A DNA stretch of 64,000 nucleotides from NCBI RefSeq assembly GCF_006716815.1, contig NZ_VFPS01000007.1, positions 62,001 to 126,000 of the forward strand, written 5' to 3'. The notes under the pieces were generated by a model. That model was not told where the DNA came from. It ran no database searches and saw only the letters and a list, made by a program, of their open reading frames with translations. Position numbers and translations under genes: made by a program. Source of the stretch: Microbacterium lacticum. Its GTDB lineage: Bacteria > Actinomycetota > Actinomycetes > Actinomycetales > Microbacteriaceae. Shown piece by piece: positions 9,975 to 18,236 of the stretch (its first letter is position 1; every line of letters starts with the position of its first letter).

Positions 9975-12900
9975 TGCGACGGCGCGTCGCCCCGACCGTC
10001 GCGGCGCTGATCGCGGCGGGCGCCGTCGTCGCCGTGATCGCGGGAATCAGCGTGGTGTGGCCCGGTCTCGACGCGCAGCAGACGCCGCCGCGCGACACGA
10101 CGGCGTGGGTGCTGCAGGCCGACGGGCTGCGCTACGCGCGTGTCAACACCGCGATCGACGAGCTCGACACCGTCCGCACGGTCAGCAATCCGAGCCGCAT
10201 CGTGGCGACGCCGACCGGCTCGTACATGTTCACCGACAGCGACGCGAAGGTCGTGCGCATCGACGACGCGGTGCCGGTCGATCTCGACGCCGAGGGCCTC
10301 CGCAGCGCGCAGGCGTCGCCCCCGGGCACGCAGGAGGTCGACACGGCGGGAGACTACGTCGCGTATCGCACCGACGCGGGCGCCGTGTTCGCGGGGCGAC
10401 TGTCGACGGGCTCGCTCGCTCAGGTCGATCCGACCGGCGATGCGTCGACGGGGTCGTCGGATGCCTCGGCCCCGACGGCCACCTCCGACGCGATCGCGGT
10501 CGACGCCCGCGGCGAGCTCTTCAGCTACTCCGCCGAGGCGGGCACGGTCATCCGCGTCGACATCGCGTCGAACTCCGTGCAGCGCACTGACCGGGTCGAG
10601 GCCGACGCGGCCTCGCCCGTGCTCACCGCGGCCGGCGACGAGTGGGTGCTCGTCGAACCCGCGACGGGCAGGTACTGGTCGCGCGCGCAGTCGGCGACGG
10701 CGGGGACGAACGGCACGGTGTCGGTCTCGCGCACCGATCCCGACGGCGACGCCGTGTACCTCGCCGACGAGACCGGTCTCGTGCGCGTGCCGACCGCGAA
10801 CACGCCCGCCGAGCGGGTGTTCGGCGACCGCACCACGGCTCGCGGCGCGCCCGCGCGACCCGTCGTGCGCGCGGGCGTCGTGCACGCCGCCTGGCTGCCC
10901 GAGGGGCAGGGTCCGGGCATCCTGTGGGATTCCGCCTCCGGCGACGTGACCCTCGACTACGCCGGCGCGACCCTCCCCACCCAGCGCCGTCCGGTCTTCG
11001 TCGACGCGGGCGACGGGCTCGTGCTCAACGACGCCCGCTCCGGCTGGGTGTGGCGCGTTCCCGACGGTGCGCTCGTGCCGTCGAGCCAGGACTGGGATCT
11101 CGACGCGCCGGTCCAGACCGCGCCGCAGACCACCGAGCAGGAGCCGCCCGCCGTCATCGACCCGCGGCCTCCGGTCGCCGTCGCCGACAGCTTCGGCGTG
11201 CGCGCGGGCGCCCTCGTGACCCTGCCGGTGCTGCTCAACGACCACGACCCGAACGAGGACGTGCTCACGATCGACCCGGCATCCGTCGAGGGTCTCGATC
11301 CCGCCTTCGGAACCCTCACCCTCACCGATGACCGGCAGCGCCTCGCCGTCCGCGTCGCGGCGGATGCCTCGGGGTCGGCGAGCTTCCGCTACGCCGTGAG
11401 CGACGGCACCACCCCCGACGGCCTCCTGTCGGAGCCCGCGACCGTGACGCTCCGCGTCGCCGGCGAGGACGAGAACTCCGCGCCGCAGTGGTGCGGAGTC
11501 GAAGGATGCCAGCAGGAGTGGCCGCAGCCCGAGGTCGCGCCCGGCGGCACCGTGAGCGTGCCGGTGCTCGGCGACTGGGTCGACCCCGAGGGCGACCCGG
11601 TGATCCTGCTGTCGGCCACCGAGGACACCGCCCTCGGGCAGGTCGCGGCGACGCCCGAGGGCACCGTCGTCTACCAGCACTCCGACTCCGGAGCCGGGGG
11701 CGAGGAGCTCGCCGCGATCACGCTCACCGTCGGCGATGCGCGCGGGGCGACGACGACGAAGACGCTCTCCGTGCGGGTGCGCGGCGACGCGCAGCCGCGC
11801 GTGCAGTCGTTCGCCGTCGTCGACACGGCGGGCTCGCGGGTGAGCATCGACGTCGCCCCGCACGTGACCGGCACGGCCGGGTCGGTGACCCTCTCGTCGG
11901 CGCGCGTGCTCGACGACGCCGCCGCGACGGCTACGGTGGTCGGCGGCACGACGCAGTTCGACTTCGCCGCCACGGCGGCGGGCACCTACCGCGTGGCGGT
12001 CACGGTCTCGGCCGACGGGCGCGAGGCCACCGGGACGGCGCGCATCACCCTGCTCGCCGCCGACGCGCCGGCGCAGCTGGCGACCGCGCCGGTCGTCGCG
12101 TTCGTCCGTCCCCAGGCGGACGCGACCGTCGACGTGCTCGCCGCGGTGTCGAACCCCACCGGCCGGGTGCTGCTTCTGAGCGACGTCGTCGTGCACGCCG
12201 CGAGCGGGTCGTCGCTCACCGGCGACGCCGTCGGCCAGAGCCAGCTCCGCGTCTCCGGGTCGACGGCCGGTGGCGATCCGGGGCTCCTCGGCACCGTCTC
12301 GTACACGGTGAGCGACGGCACCGCCGACGCGGGGGCATCCGTCATCGGCGAGGCGACGGTGTATCTCCTGCCGGCGGCGAGCGAGGCCGCGCCGATCACC
12401 GTCGACGACGCCGTGGTCGTGCGGGCCGGCTCGCAGATCGACATCCCCGCGCTCGCCAACGACGTCGCCGCCGCGGGCGGACTGCCGCGCCTCGACCCCG
12501 AATCCATCGAGTCCTCGACGCCCGACGCCCTCGCCTTCGCCTCCGGCGACGTGCTGCGCTACCTCGCCCCCGAGACGGCGGGCCAGTACACGGTCTCGTA
12601 CCGTGCGTTCACCACCGGATCGCCCACCCTCGGCGACGTCGCGACCGTGCGCGTGCAGGTCACCGCGCCCGACGCCAACCGCGACCCGCTGCCGCGCCGC
12701 CTGTCGGGCCGCGTCGGGAGCGGGCTGTCCACGACGATCCCGTTCGACGGGTTCGGCATGGATCCCGACGGCGACGTCGTCCGGCTCGAGAGCATCGTCG
12801 GACAGCCCGCGCACGGGTCGGCGGCGATCTCGGCCGACGGCACCTCGATCGTGTACACGAGCATCGCCGGGGTGAGCGGGCAGGATGCCTTCACCTATCG

Positions 12901-15900
12901 CGTCGTCGACGCGTTCGGCGCGACCGGCGAGGGCACCGTGCGCGTGGGTGTGCTGAGCGGAGAGGCGAATCCGAGCCCGGTCACCTACACCGACTACGTG
13001 CACGTGCAGGCGGGCGGGGGCAACGTCATCCGCGTCCATCCGCTCGCGAACGACATCGACCCGACGCAGGGCTCGCTGACCCTCGCCGCCGTGCGTCCCG
13101 ACGCGCCCGAGCTCGCCCTCGACGGCACGCCGACCGACGAGTACGCCCGGCTGAAGAGCCGCATCCAGAGCGTCACCGACGACACGGTGACGATCGCCGC
13201 GGGCACCGATCCCGGGACGATGGCCTTCTTCTACGACGTCGAATCGTCGTCGGGGAACACCGCTCGCGGGCTCATCGTCGTCAAGGTCGTCGCCCAGCGC
13301 GTGCCCGACTTCCCCGTCGTCGCCGACACCGTGCTGACCGCCGCCGACCGCGACGACCTCGCCGACGGCGTCGATGTGCTGCGCGGCAAGGTGCTGTGGT
13401 CGGGCGGTGACGCGAGCGATCTCGTCGTCGGGCTGTGGGGATCGCCGGAGGGCGTGAGCGTCTCGGGCAGCCGGGTGCGCGCCGAGCCGAGCGACGCCGC
13501 GCGGCTCATCCCGTTCTCGGTGACCGGCGAGAGCGCATCGGGCCCCGTCACGACCTACGCGTTCGTGCGGGTGCCCGCGGCGAGCGAGGGCGCGCTGTCG
13601 CTGCGCGCGGGCGTCTCCCCGATCGTCGCGGCAGAGAACGGGCAGGCCGAGGCCGACATCGCGGCGATGGTCGCCGTGCCGCGCGGCCGCACGCTCGAGA
13701 TCGGCGCCGCCGACGTGCGCGCCTCCGGGGCGAGGCCCGCGGCGGTCTGCGCCCCGACGACCGGCACCGGCGTCCGGTACACCGCCGGAGGCGGCGCCCC
13801 GTGGACCGACGCCTGTCTCGTGCCGGTGCGGCTCGTGGGCGGCAGCGCGTGGACCGTGCTCGCGATCCCGGTCGCGATCACCCCGCTCGACCCGCAGCCG
13901 ACGCTCGCGCCCGCCTCGCTCGAGATCGCGCCCGGCGACACCCACGTGTACGACCTCACCGCCATGACCACGTGGCGCGGCCCCGCCGAGGCGATCCAGT
14001 ACCGGGTGACGGGCTCCCCGGCATCCTTCGCCCTCAGCCTCGACGGGTCGCAGCTCACCGTCCGCGCGGCCGACTCCGCCGCACCGGGCGCGGTGGAGGG
14101 GGTGATGGTCGAGGTCACCAGCCACGCCGGCGTCACTCCGGCGCGTATCACGCTGCGGGTCGGCGCGGCCCCCTCGACGCTGCCCCAGGGCGGCCAGACC
14201 ACCCGCACCTGCAGTCAGGCGTCGGGCGCGTCGTGCACCGTCGACGTCGTCGGCGCGCCGGGCGAGGTCAACCCGCTGCCCGGCACGCCGCTCCAGGTCG
14301 TCGCCGTCACGCCGACGAGCTCCTGCACGGGAGTGTCGTTCGCCGTCGCCGGACCCTCGAGCATCATCGCCAGCTGGACGGCCGACGCTCCCGGGGTGAC
14401 CTGTTCGGCGCGCTTCACCGTGCGCGACGCGCAGGGCCGGCAGAGCGCGGCCGCGCGCGACGGAGGGGTCACGATCGACCTGCAGGGCTTCCCGCGCGCA
14501 CCCGCCTCGGTCTCCCAGTCGGCCTATGCCGACGGCAGCCTCACGCTGCGCGTCGACCCCGGTCCCGCGCAGACCTCGTACCCCGCCGTCACCGGGTTCG
14601 AGGTGCGCTACGGCGGTGAGCGCGTCACCACCTGCACGCCGCAGGGGGTCTGCCCCGCGCTCGCCGCCCCGAACGGCGAGCAGCGCCGCTACGAGGTCGT
14701 CTCGGTGAACGCCGTCGGTCCGTCGCAGACGGCGGTCGCCACGACCGCGTGGGCCTACGACCCGCCCGCGACACCCACCTCGGCGAGCGCCGTGCCCGCC
14801 GTCGCCGGCGCCGACGGCGGGGTCGCGACCCTGACCTTCGCGGGGGTGGATGCTGCCGCGACGAGCGCCCTGCAGATCTCGAGCCCGGTCGGGGAGAGCA
14901 TCACGGTGCCGGTCGCGACGAACCAGACGACCGTCACCGTGCCCGTCTTCCGCGTCGGGGCGAATACGACGACCCCGGTCACCGTGTCGCCGGTCTCGCG
15001 GTTCGACGCCCCGCCGGGCCTCGGCGGCCCGGCGATCGGCTCCGTCGTCGTGCAGGCGCACGGCGTCGGTGCGCCCACGAACCCCGTCCTCACCCTCACC
15101 CCCGTCAACGTCGGCGGCGGCCGGGTCGACATCACCGCGACGGCGACCGCCGGCCCCGGCGGCGACGGCGCGGCGACCCGGTACGGCATCGTCGCGGTGG
15201 GGGAGACCTGCCGCGCGACCGCGGGCGGCGACCGCGCCGTCTTCCGCGGGCTCCTCGACGGCCGTGTCTACACGTTCACGCTGTGCGTGGAGGCGTGGTT
15301 CGGCGGCACACTCTTCGGCCGCGCGACCGTCGACGCCGACGTGCGCGCCGTGCAGAGCACCGCGGCGCCGCGCGGCTACACCTTCGTCGTCGGGCCCACC
15401 GCGCACGTCGGCGGTGCCCGCGCGAACTGGACGATCGACGAGAACCCCACCTCGCCCGAAGTGCTGCCGAACGAGAACGTCGCGGTGTTCTCGGGCCTGC
15501 CGAGCAGCGTGTTCGACACCGACCCCGGCATCCGCGTGCGGTACGAGCACGTGTCGGGGTGGTGGCAGTCGGAGTGGGGCGCGGTCACTCCCGCCCCGGG
15601 CAGCGCGCCCACCCAGGTGCAGGCCACCTGGTCGCTCGGCGCCTGCACCGGCGGCACCCGCCTCACGGCCGACGGGCGCTCGACCGGCGACCGGGCGCGG
15701 TTCACGTTCGACACCGCCGACATCGCGTACTACGACGCCGCCGGGGCGCGCCTCGACCCGGGCGATGACCCCTGGCAGGTTCCCGCCACCGCGAGCCGCG
15801 TCGAAGGCATCCGTGTCATCGTCGACTGGGCGCGCACCGGCTGGAACCTCGACGCTGCCACCGCGCCCCTCTCCGCCGGCTGCACCCCCGTTCCCCCCAC

Positions 15901-15922
15901 CGACGGAGCCACCACCCCATGA
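9974..15922 (+). CDS. Giant Ig-like/cadherin-like and fibronectin type III surface protein
   Basis: A 1982-residue protein with an N-terminal signal-anchor helix (about residues 8-30) and an otherwise extracellular body. Residues to about 390 resemble a repeat or propeller-like domain. From about 397 there are several Ig/cadherin-like repeats with typical DSF.V.AG....PVLLNDHDPN and DPDGD motifs (starting near 397, 502, 806, 907 and 1000). Fibronectin type III-like domains follow from about 1506 to 1780, then a C-terminal domain of unknown type with two Cys. No LPXTG motif is present, so anchoring is by the N-terminal helix. Translation is coupled to the kinase (TGATG) and to moxR (ATGA). The role is probably structural or adhesive at the cell surface, controlled by its operon partners; this is inference from context. 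Confidence 0.88.
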   Translation: MRRRVAPTVAALIAAGAVVAVIAGISVVWPGLDAQQTPPRDTTAWVLQADGLRYARVNTAIDELDTVRTVSNPSRIVATPTGSYMFTDSDAKVVRIDDAVPVDLDAEGLRSAQASPPGTQEVDTAGDYVAYRTDAGAVFAGRLSTGSLAQVDPTGDASTGSSDASAPTATSDAIAVDARGELFSYSAEAGTVIRVDIASNSVQRTDRVEADAASPVLTAAGDEWVLVEPATGRYWSRAQSATAGTNGTVSVSRTDPDGDAVYLADETGLVRVPTANTPAERVFGDRTTARGAPARPVVRAGVVHAAWLPEGQGPGILWDSASGDVTLDYAGATLPTQRRPVFVDAGDGLVLNDARSGWVWRVPDGALVPSSQDWDLDAPVQTAPQTTEQEPPAVIDPRPPVAVADSFGVRAGALVTLPVLLNDHDPNEDVLTIDPASVEGLDPAFGTLTLTDDRQRLAVRVAADASGSASFRYAVSDGTTPDGLLSEPATVTLRVAGEDENSAPQWCGVEGCQQEWPQPEVAPGGTVSVPVLGDWVDPEGDPVILLSATEDTALGQVAATPEGTVVYQHSDSGAGGEELAAITLTVGDARGATTTKTLSVRVRGDAQPRVQSFAVVDTAGSRVSIDVAPHVTGTAGSVTLSSARVLDDAAATATVVGGTTQFDFAATAAGTYRVAVTVSADGREATGTARITLLAADAPAQLATAPVVAFVRPQADATVDVLAAVSNPTGRVLLLSDVVVHAASGSSLTGDAVGQSQLRVSGSTAGGDPGLLGTVSYTVSDGTADAGASVIGEATVYLLPAASEAAPITVDDAVVVRAGSQIDIPALANDVAAAGGLPRLDPESIESSTPDALAFASGDVLRYLAPETAGQYTVSYRAFTTGSPTLGDVATVRVQVTAPDANRDPLPRRLSGRVGSGLSTTIPFDGFGMDPDGDVVRLESIVGQPAHGSAAISADGTSIVYTSIAGVSGQDAFTYRVVDAFGATGEGTVRVGVLSGEANPSPVTYTDYVHVQAGGGNVIRVHPLANDIDPTQGSLTLAAVRPDAPELALDGTPTDEYARLKSRIQSVTDDTVTIAAGTDPGTMAFFYDVESSSGNTARGLIVVKVVAQRVPDFPVVADTVLTAADRDDLADGVDVLRGKVLWSGGDASDLVVGLWGSPEGVSVSGSRVRAEPSDAARLIPFSVTGESASGPVTTYAFVRVPAASEGALSLRAGVSPIVAAENGQAEADIAAMVAVPRGRTLEIGAADVRASGARPAAVCAPTTGTGVRYTAGGGAPWTDACLVPVRLVGGSAWTVLAIPVAITPLDPQPTLAPASLEIAPGDTHVYDLTAMTTWRGPAEAIQYRVTGSPASFALSLDGSQLTVRAADSAAPGAVEGVMVEVTSHAGVTPARITLRVGAAPSTLPQGGQTTRTCSQASGASCTVDVVGAPGEVNPLPGTPLQVVAVTPTSSCTGVSFAVAGPSSIIASWTADAPGVTCSARFTVRDAQGRQSAAARDGGVTIDLQGFPRAPASVSQSAYADGSLTLRVDPGPAQTSYPAVTGFEVRYGGERVTTCTPQGVCPALAAPNGEQRRYEVVSVNAVGPSQTAVATTAWAYDPPATPTSASAVPAVAGADGGVATLTFAGVDAAATSALQISSPVGESITVPVATNQTTVTVPVFRVGANTTTPVTVSPVSRFDAPPGLGGPAIGSVVVQAHGVGAPTNPVLTLTPVNVGGGRVDITATATAGPGGDGAATRYGIVAVGETCRATAGGDRAVFRGLLDGRVYTFTLCVEAWFGGTLFGRATVDADVRAVQSTAAPRGYTFVVGPTAHVGGARANWTIDENPTSPEVLPNENVAVFSGLPSSVFDTDPGIRVRYEHVSGWWQSEWGAVTPAPGSAPTQVQATWSLGACTGGTRLTADGRSTGDRARFTFDTADIAYYDAAGARLDPGDDPWQVPATASRVEGIRVIVDWARTGWNLDAATAPLSAGCTPVPPTDGATTP

Positions 15923-16884
15923 CGATCACCACCGAACAGGCCACCTGGTTCGCGCAGACCTTCGCCGCCATCGCCGACAACGTCGAGCGGGCGGTGCTCG
16001 GCAAGCGCCACGTCGTCGAGCTCGTGCTCACCGCGATGCTCAGCGAGGGCCACGTGCTGCTCGAAGACGTGCCCGGCACGGGCAAGACCTCGCTCGCCCG
16101 CGCGGTCGCGCAGTCGGTGCAGGGCACGAGCACACGCATCCAGTTCACCCCCGACCTCCTGCCGGGCGACATCACCGGCATCACGGTCTACGACCAGAAG
16201 ACCGGCGAGTTCGCCTTCCACGCCGGCCCGATCTTCGCGAACATCGTGCTCGCCGACGAGATCAACCGGGCGAGCCCGAAGACCCAGTCGGCGCTGCTCG
16301 AGGTAATGGAGGAGGGGCACGTCACGATCGACGGCGTCACCCGTTCGGTGGGAAAGCCGTTCCTCGTGATCGCGACGCAGAACCCCGTCGAGCAGGCCGG
16401 CACGTACCGCCTGCCCGAGGCGCAGCTCGACCGCTTCCTGCTGCGCACCTCGCTCGGCTACCCCGACCACGCCGCCACCGTGCGGATCCTCGGCCAGGCC
16501 GCCACGCCGATCGACGAGCTCGCCCCGATCATCACGCCGGGTGCCCTCACCGGCATGGCCGAGCTCGCCGCCGACGTCTACGTCGACGCGCTCGTGCTCG
16601 ACTACATCGCGCGCCTCGTCGATGCGACGCGGTCGGCCGACGAGGTGCGCCTGGGCGTCAGCATTCGCGGCGCTCTCGCCCTCACGCGCGCGACCCGCGC
16701 GCGCGCCGCCGCGCAGGGGCGCACGTTCGTCACCCCCGACGACGTCAAGCGGCTCGCCGTCGCCGTGCTCGCGCACCGGCTGATCCTGCACCCCGAAGCC
16801 GAGTTCGACGGCGTCACCGCCGAGGCCGTCATCGGTCAGGTGCTGCTCGACGTCGCCCCACCCACCCGCAAAGACGCGCCATGA
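15919..16884 (+). CDS. MoxR-family AAA+ ATPase
   Basis: A 321-residue AAA+ ATPase of the MoxR branch. The Walker A is GTGKT at residues 53-57, the Walker B ends in ADEIN near 112, the sensor-1 region is ATQNP near 155, and an arginine lies in the LGVSIRG block near 250. MoxR proteins act as chaperones that remodel or activate partner complexes, typically with DUF58 (VWA-like) proteins, which is exactly the next gene. Start and stop both overlap neighbouring genes by ATGA, so it is translated as part of the six-gene operon. Confidence 0.95.
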   Translation: MTITTEQATWFAQTFAAIADNVERAVLGKRHVVELVLTAMLSEGHVLLEDVPGTGKTSLARAVAQSVQGTSTRIQFTPDLLPGDITGITVYDQKTGEFAFHAGPIFANIVLADEINRASPKTQSALLEVMEEGHVTIDGVTRSVGKPFLVIATQNPVEQAGTYRLPEAQLDRFLLRTSLGYPDHAATVRILGQAATPIDELAPIITPGALTGMAELAADVYVDALVLDYIARLVDATRSADEVRLGVSIRGALALTRATRARAAAQGRTFVTPDDVKRLAVAVLAHRLILHPEAEFDGVTAEAVIGQVLLDVAPPTRKDAP

Positions 16885-18236
16885 CCCTCGGCGACACCCG
16901 CCTCACCCGCACCTCGGCGAACACCCTCACGGGGGAGCGCACCGAGGTGACCTCGGGGCGCGGACGGGCGCTCGTCGGAGCGGCGGTCCGCGCTTCGCGG
17001 GCCTGGACGGCGACCCGTGCCGCCCTGATCACCGCGTTCCGGTGGTGCGGCCGCACGATCCGGCCGGCGGGCGCCCTGGCTCTCGCCGCGGCGACGGTCG
17101 GGCTCGTGCTGGGGCTCGCCTTCGGCTGGGTCGAGGCGATCGTCGCCGGCGTCGCCGCGATCGTGCTCCTCGCGCTCAGCGTGCCCTTCCTCTTCCAGTC
17201 GCGCACCTACGACGTCCACCTCGCGCTCGGTCACGAGCGGATCGTCGCCGGTCACGGCGTGCGCGCCACCGTGACGGTGCGAAACGCCGGCCGTCGAGCG
17301 GCGCTCCCCGGCCGCATCGACGTGCCCGTCGGGGCCGGCCTCGTCGAGTTCGGGGTGCCGCTGCTGCGCGCCGGGGCGGTCTCCGAACAGGTGCTCGACC
17401 TGCCGCCGCAGCCCCGCGGCATCGTGCGCATCGGGCCGGCGACCACGGTGCGCTCCGACCCCGTCGGGCTGCTGCGGCGCGAGCATGCCTTCGACGACGC
17501 CCACGAGCTGTACGTGCATCCGCGCACGGTGCCGGTGCCCTCCTCGAGCGCGGGCCTCATCCGCGATCTCGACGGCAGCCCGACGACGCGCCTCGTCGAC
17601 GCCGATATGTCCTTTCACGCGATCCGGGAGTACGCGCCGGGCGACTCGCGCCGCCAGGTGCACTGGAAGTCGACCGCCAAGACCGGGCGCCTCATGGTGC
17701 GCCAGTACGAGGAGTCGCGCCGCTCCCGCATGGCGGTCGTGCTCGGCCTCGCCGCCGCGGAATACGGCTCCGACGGCGAGTTCGAGCTCGCCGTCAGCGC
17801 CGCCTCCTCTCTCGCCGTCCGTGCCGTGCACGACGCGCGCGACCTCGACATCGTCGTCGGTGCCGAGATCCCGCGCGTCGTCCGCGGTCGCCTGCGCGCG
17901 ATCCGGCACATCCCGACGGGGAGCCCCCGCTCCCTCCTCGACGGCTTCAGCGGCGTCGACCGGCTCGCGAACACGATGGCGTTCGCCGACGTGTGCCGGC
18001 TCGCCGCCGAGGCGAACGAGCGTCTGTCCATCGCGGTGCTCGTCACGGGGTCGCACGTGGGCCTCGCGGCGCTCCGGAAGGCGGCGTTGGCCTTTCCGGC
18101 GGATGCCTCGGTGGTGGCCGTCGTCTGCGACGAGCGCGCCCATCCGCGCACCCAGGTCGTCGGCGCCCTGACCGTCGTGACGGTCGGCACGCTCGACGAC
18201 CTCGCGGGTCTGTTGCTGCGGGGGGCGTCGTCATGA
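16881..18236 (+). CDS. DUF58 domain protein, MoxR partner
   Basis: A 451-residue protein. Two adjacent hydrophobic helices lie at about 58-105, after a basic N-terminus. A beta-rich segment (residues about 110-230) follows, then the DUF58 signature EYAPGDSRRQVHWKSTAK near residue 250 and a Rossmann/VWA-like tail. DUF58 proteins are encoded next to MoxR ATPases in many bacteria and are thought to be their clients or adaptors at the membrane. The ATG overlaps the moxR stop; its own stop overlaps the next gene. Start supported by the coupling and by the lack of upstream homology in this frame. Confidence 0.92.
   Translation: MTLGDTRLTRTSANTLTGERTEVTSGRGRALVGAAVRASRAWTATRAALITAFRWCGRTIRPAGALALAAATVGLVLGLAFGWVEAIVAGVAAIVLLALSVPFLFQSRTYDVHLALGHERIVAGHGVRATVTVRNAGRRAALPGRIDVPVGAGLVEFGVPLLRAGAVSEQVLDLPPQPRGIVRIGPATTVRSDPVGLLRREHAFDDAHELYVHPRTVPVPSSSAGLIRDLDGSPTTRLVDADMSFHAIREYAPGDSRRQVHWKSTAKTGRLMVRQYEESRRSRMAVVLGLAAAEYGSDGEFELAVSAASSLAVRAVHDARDLDIVVGAEIPRVVRGRLRAIRHIPTGSPRSLLDGFSGVDRLANTMAFADVCRLAAEANERLSIAVLVTGSHVGLAALRKAALAFPADASVVAVVCDERAHPRTQVVGALTVVTVGTLDDLAGLLLRGASS

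Noticed and set aside
9974..9976. Alternative upstream start for the giant protein (frame open from 9719)
   Set aside because: The ATG overlapping the kinase stop gives a clean signal anchor, whereas the upstream part lies inside the kinase gene.
9626..15550. Minus-strand open frame of 1974 codons opposite the giant Ig/FN3 gene
   Set aside because: It is an Arg/Gly/His/Asp-rich shadow created by G+C-rich codon use; the plus-strand frame has domain homology and overlap coupling with both neighbours.
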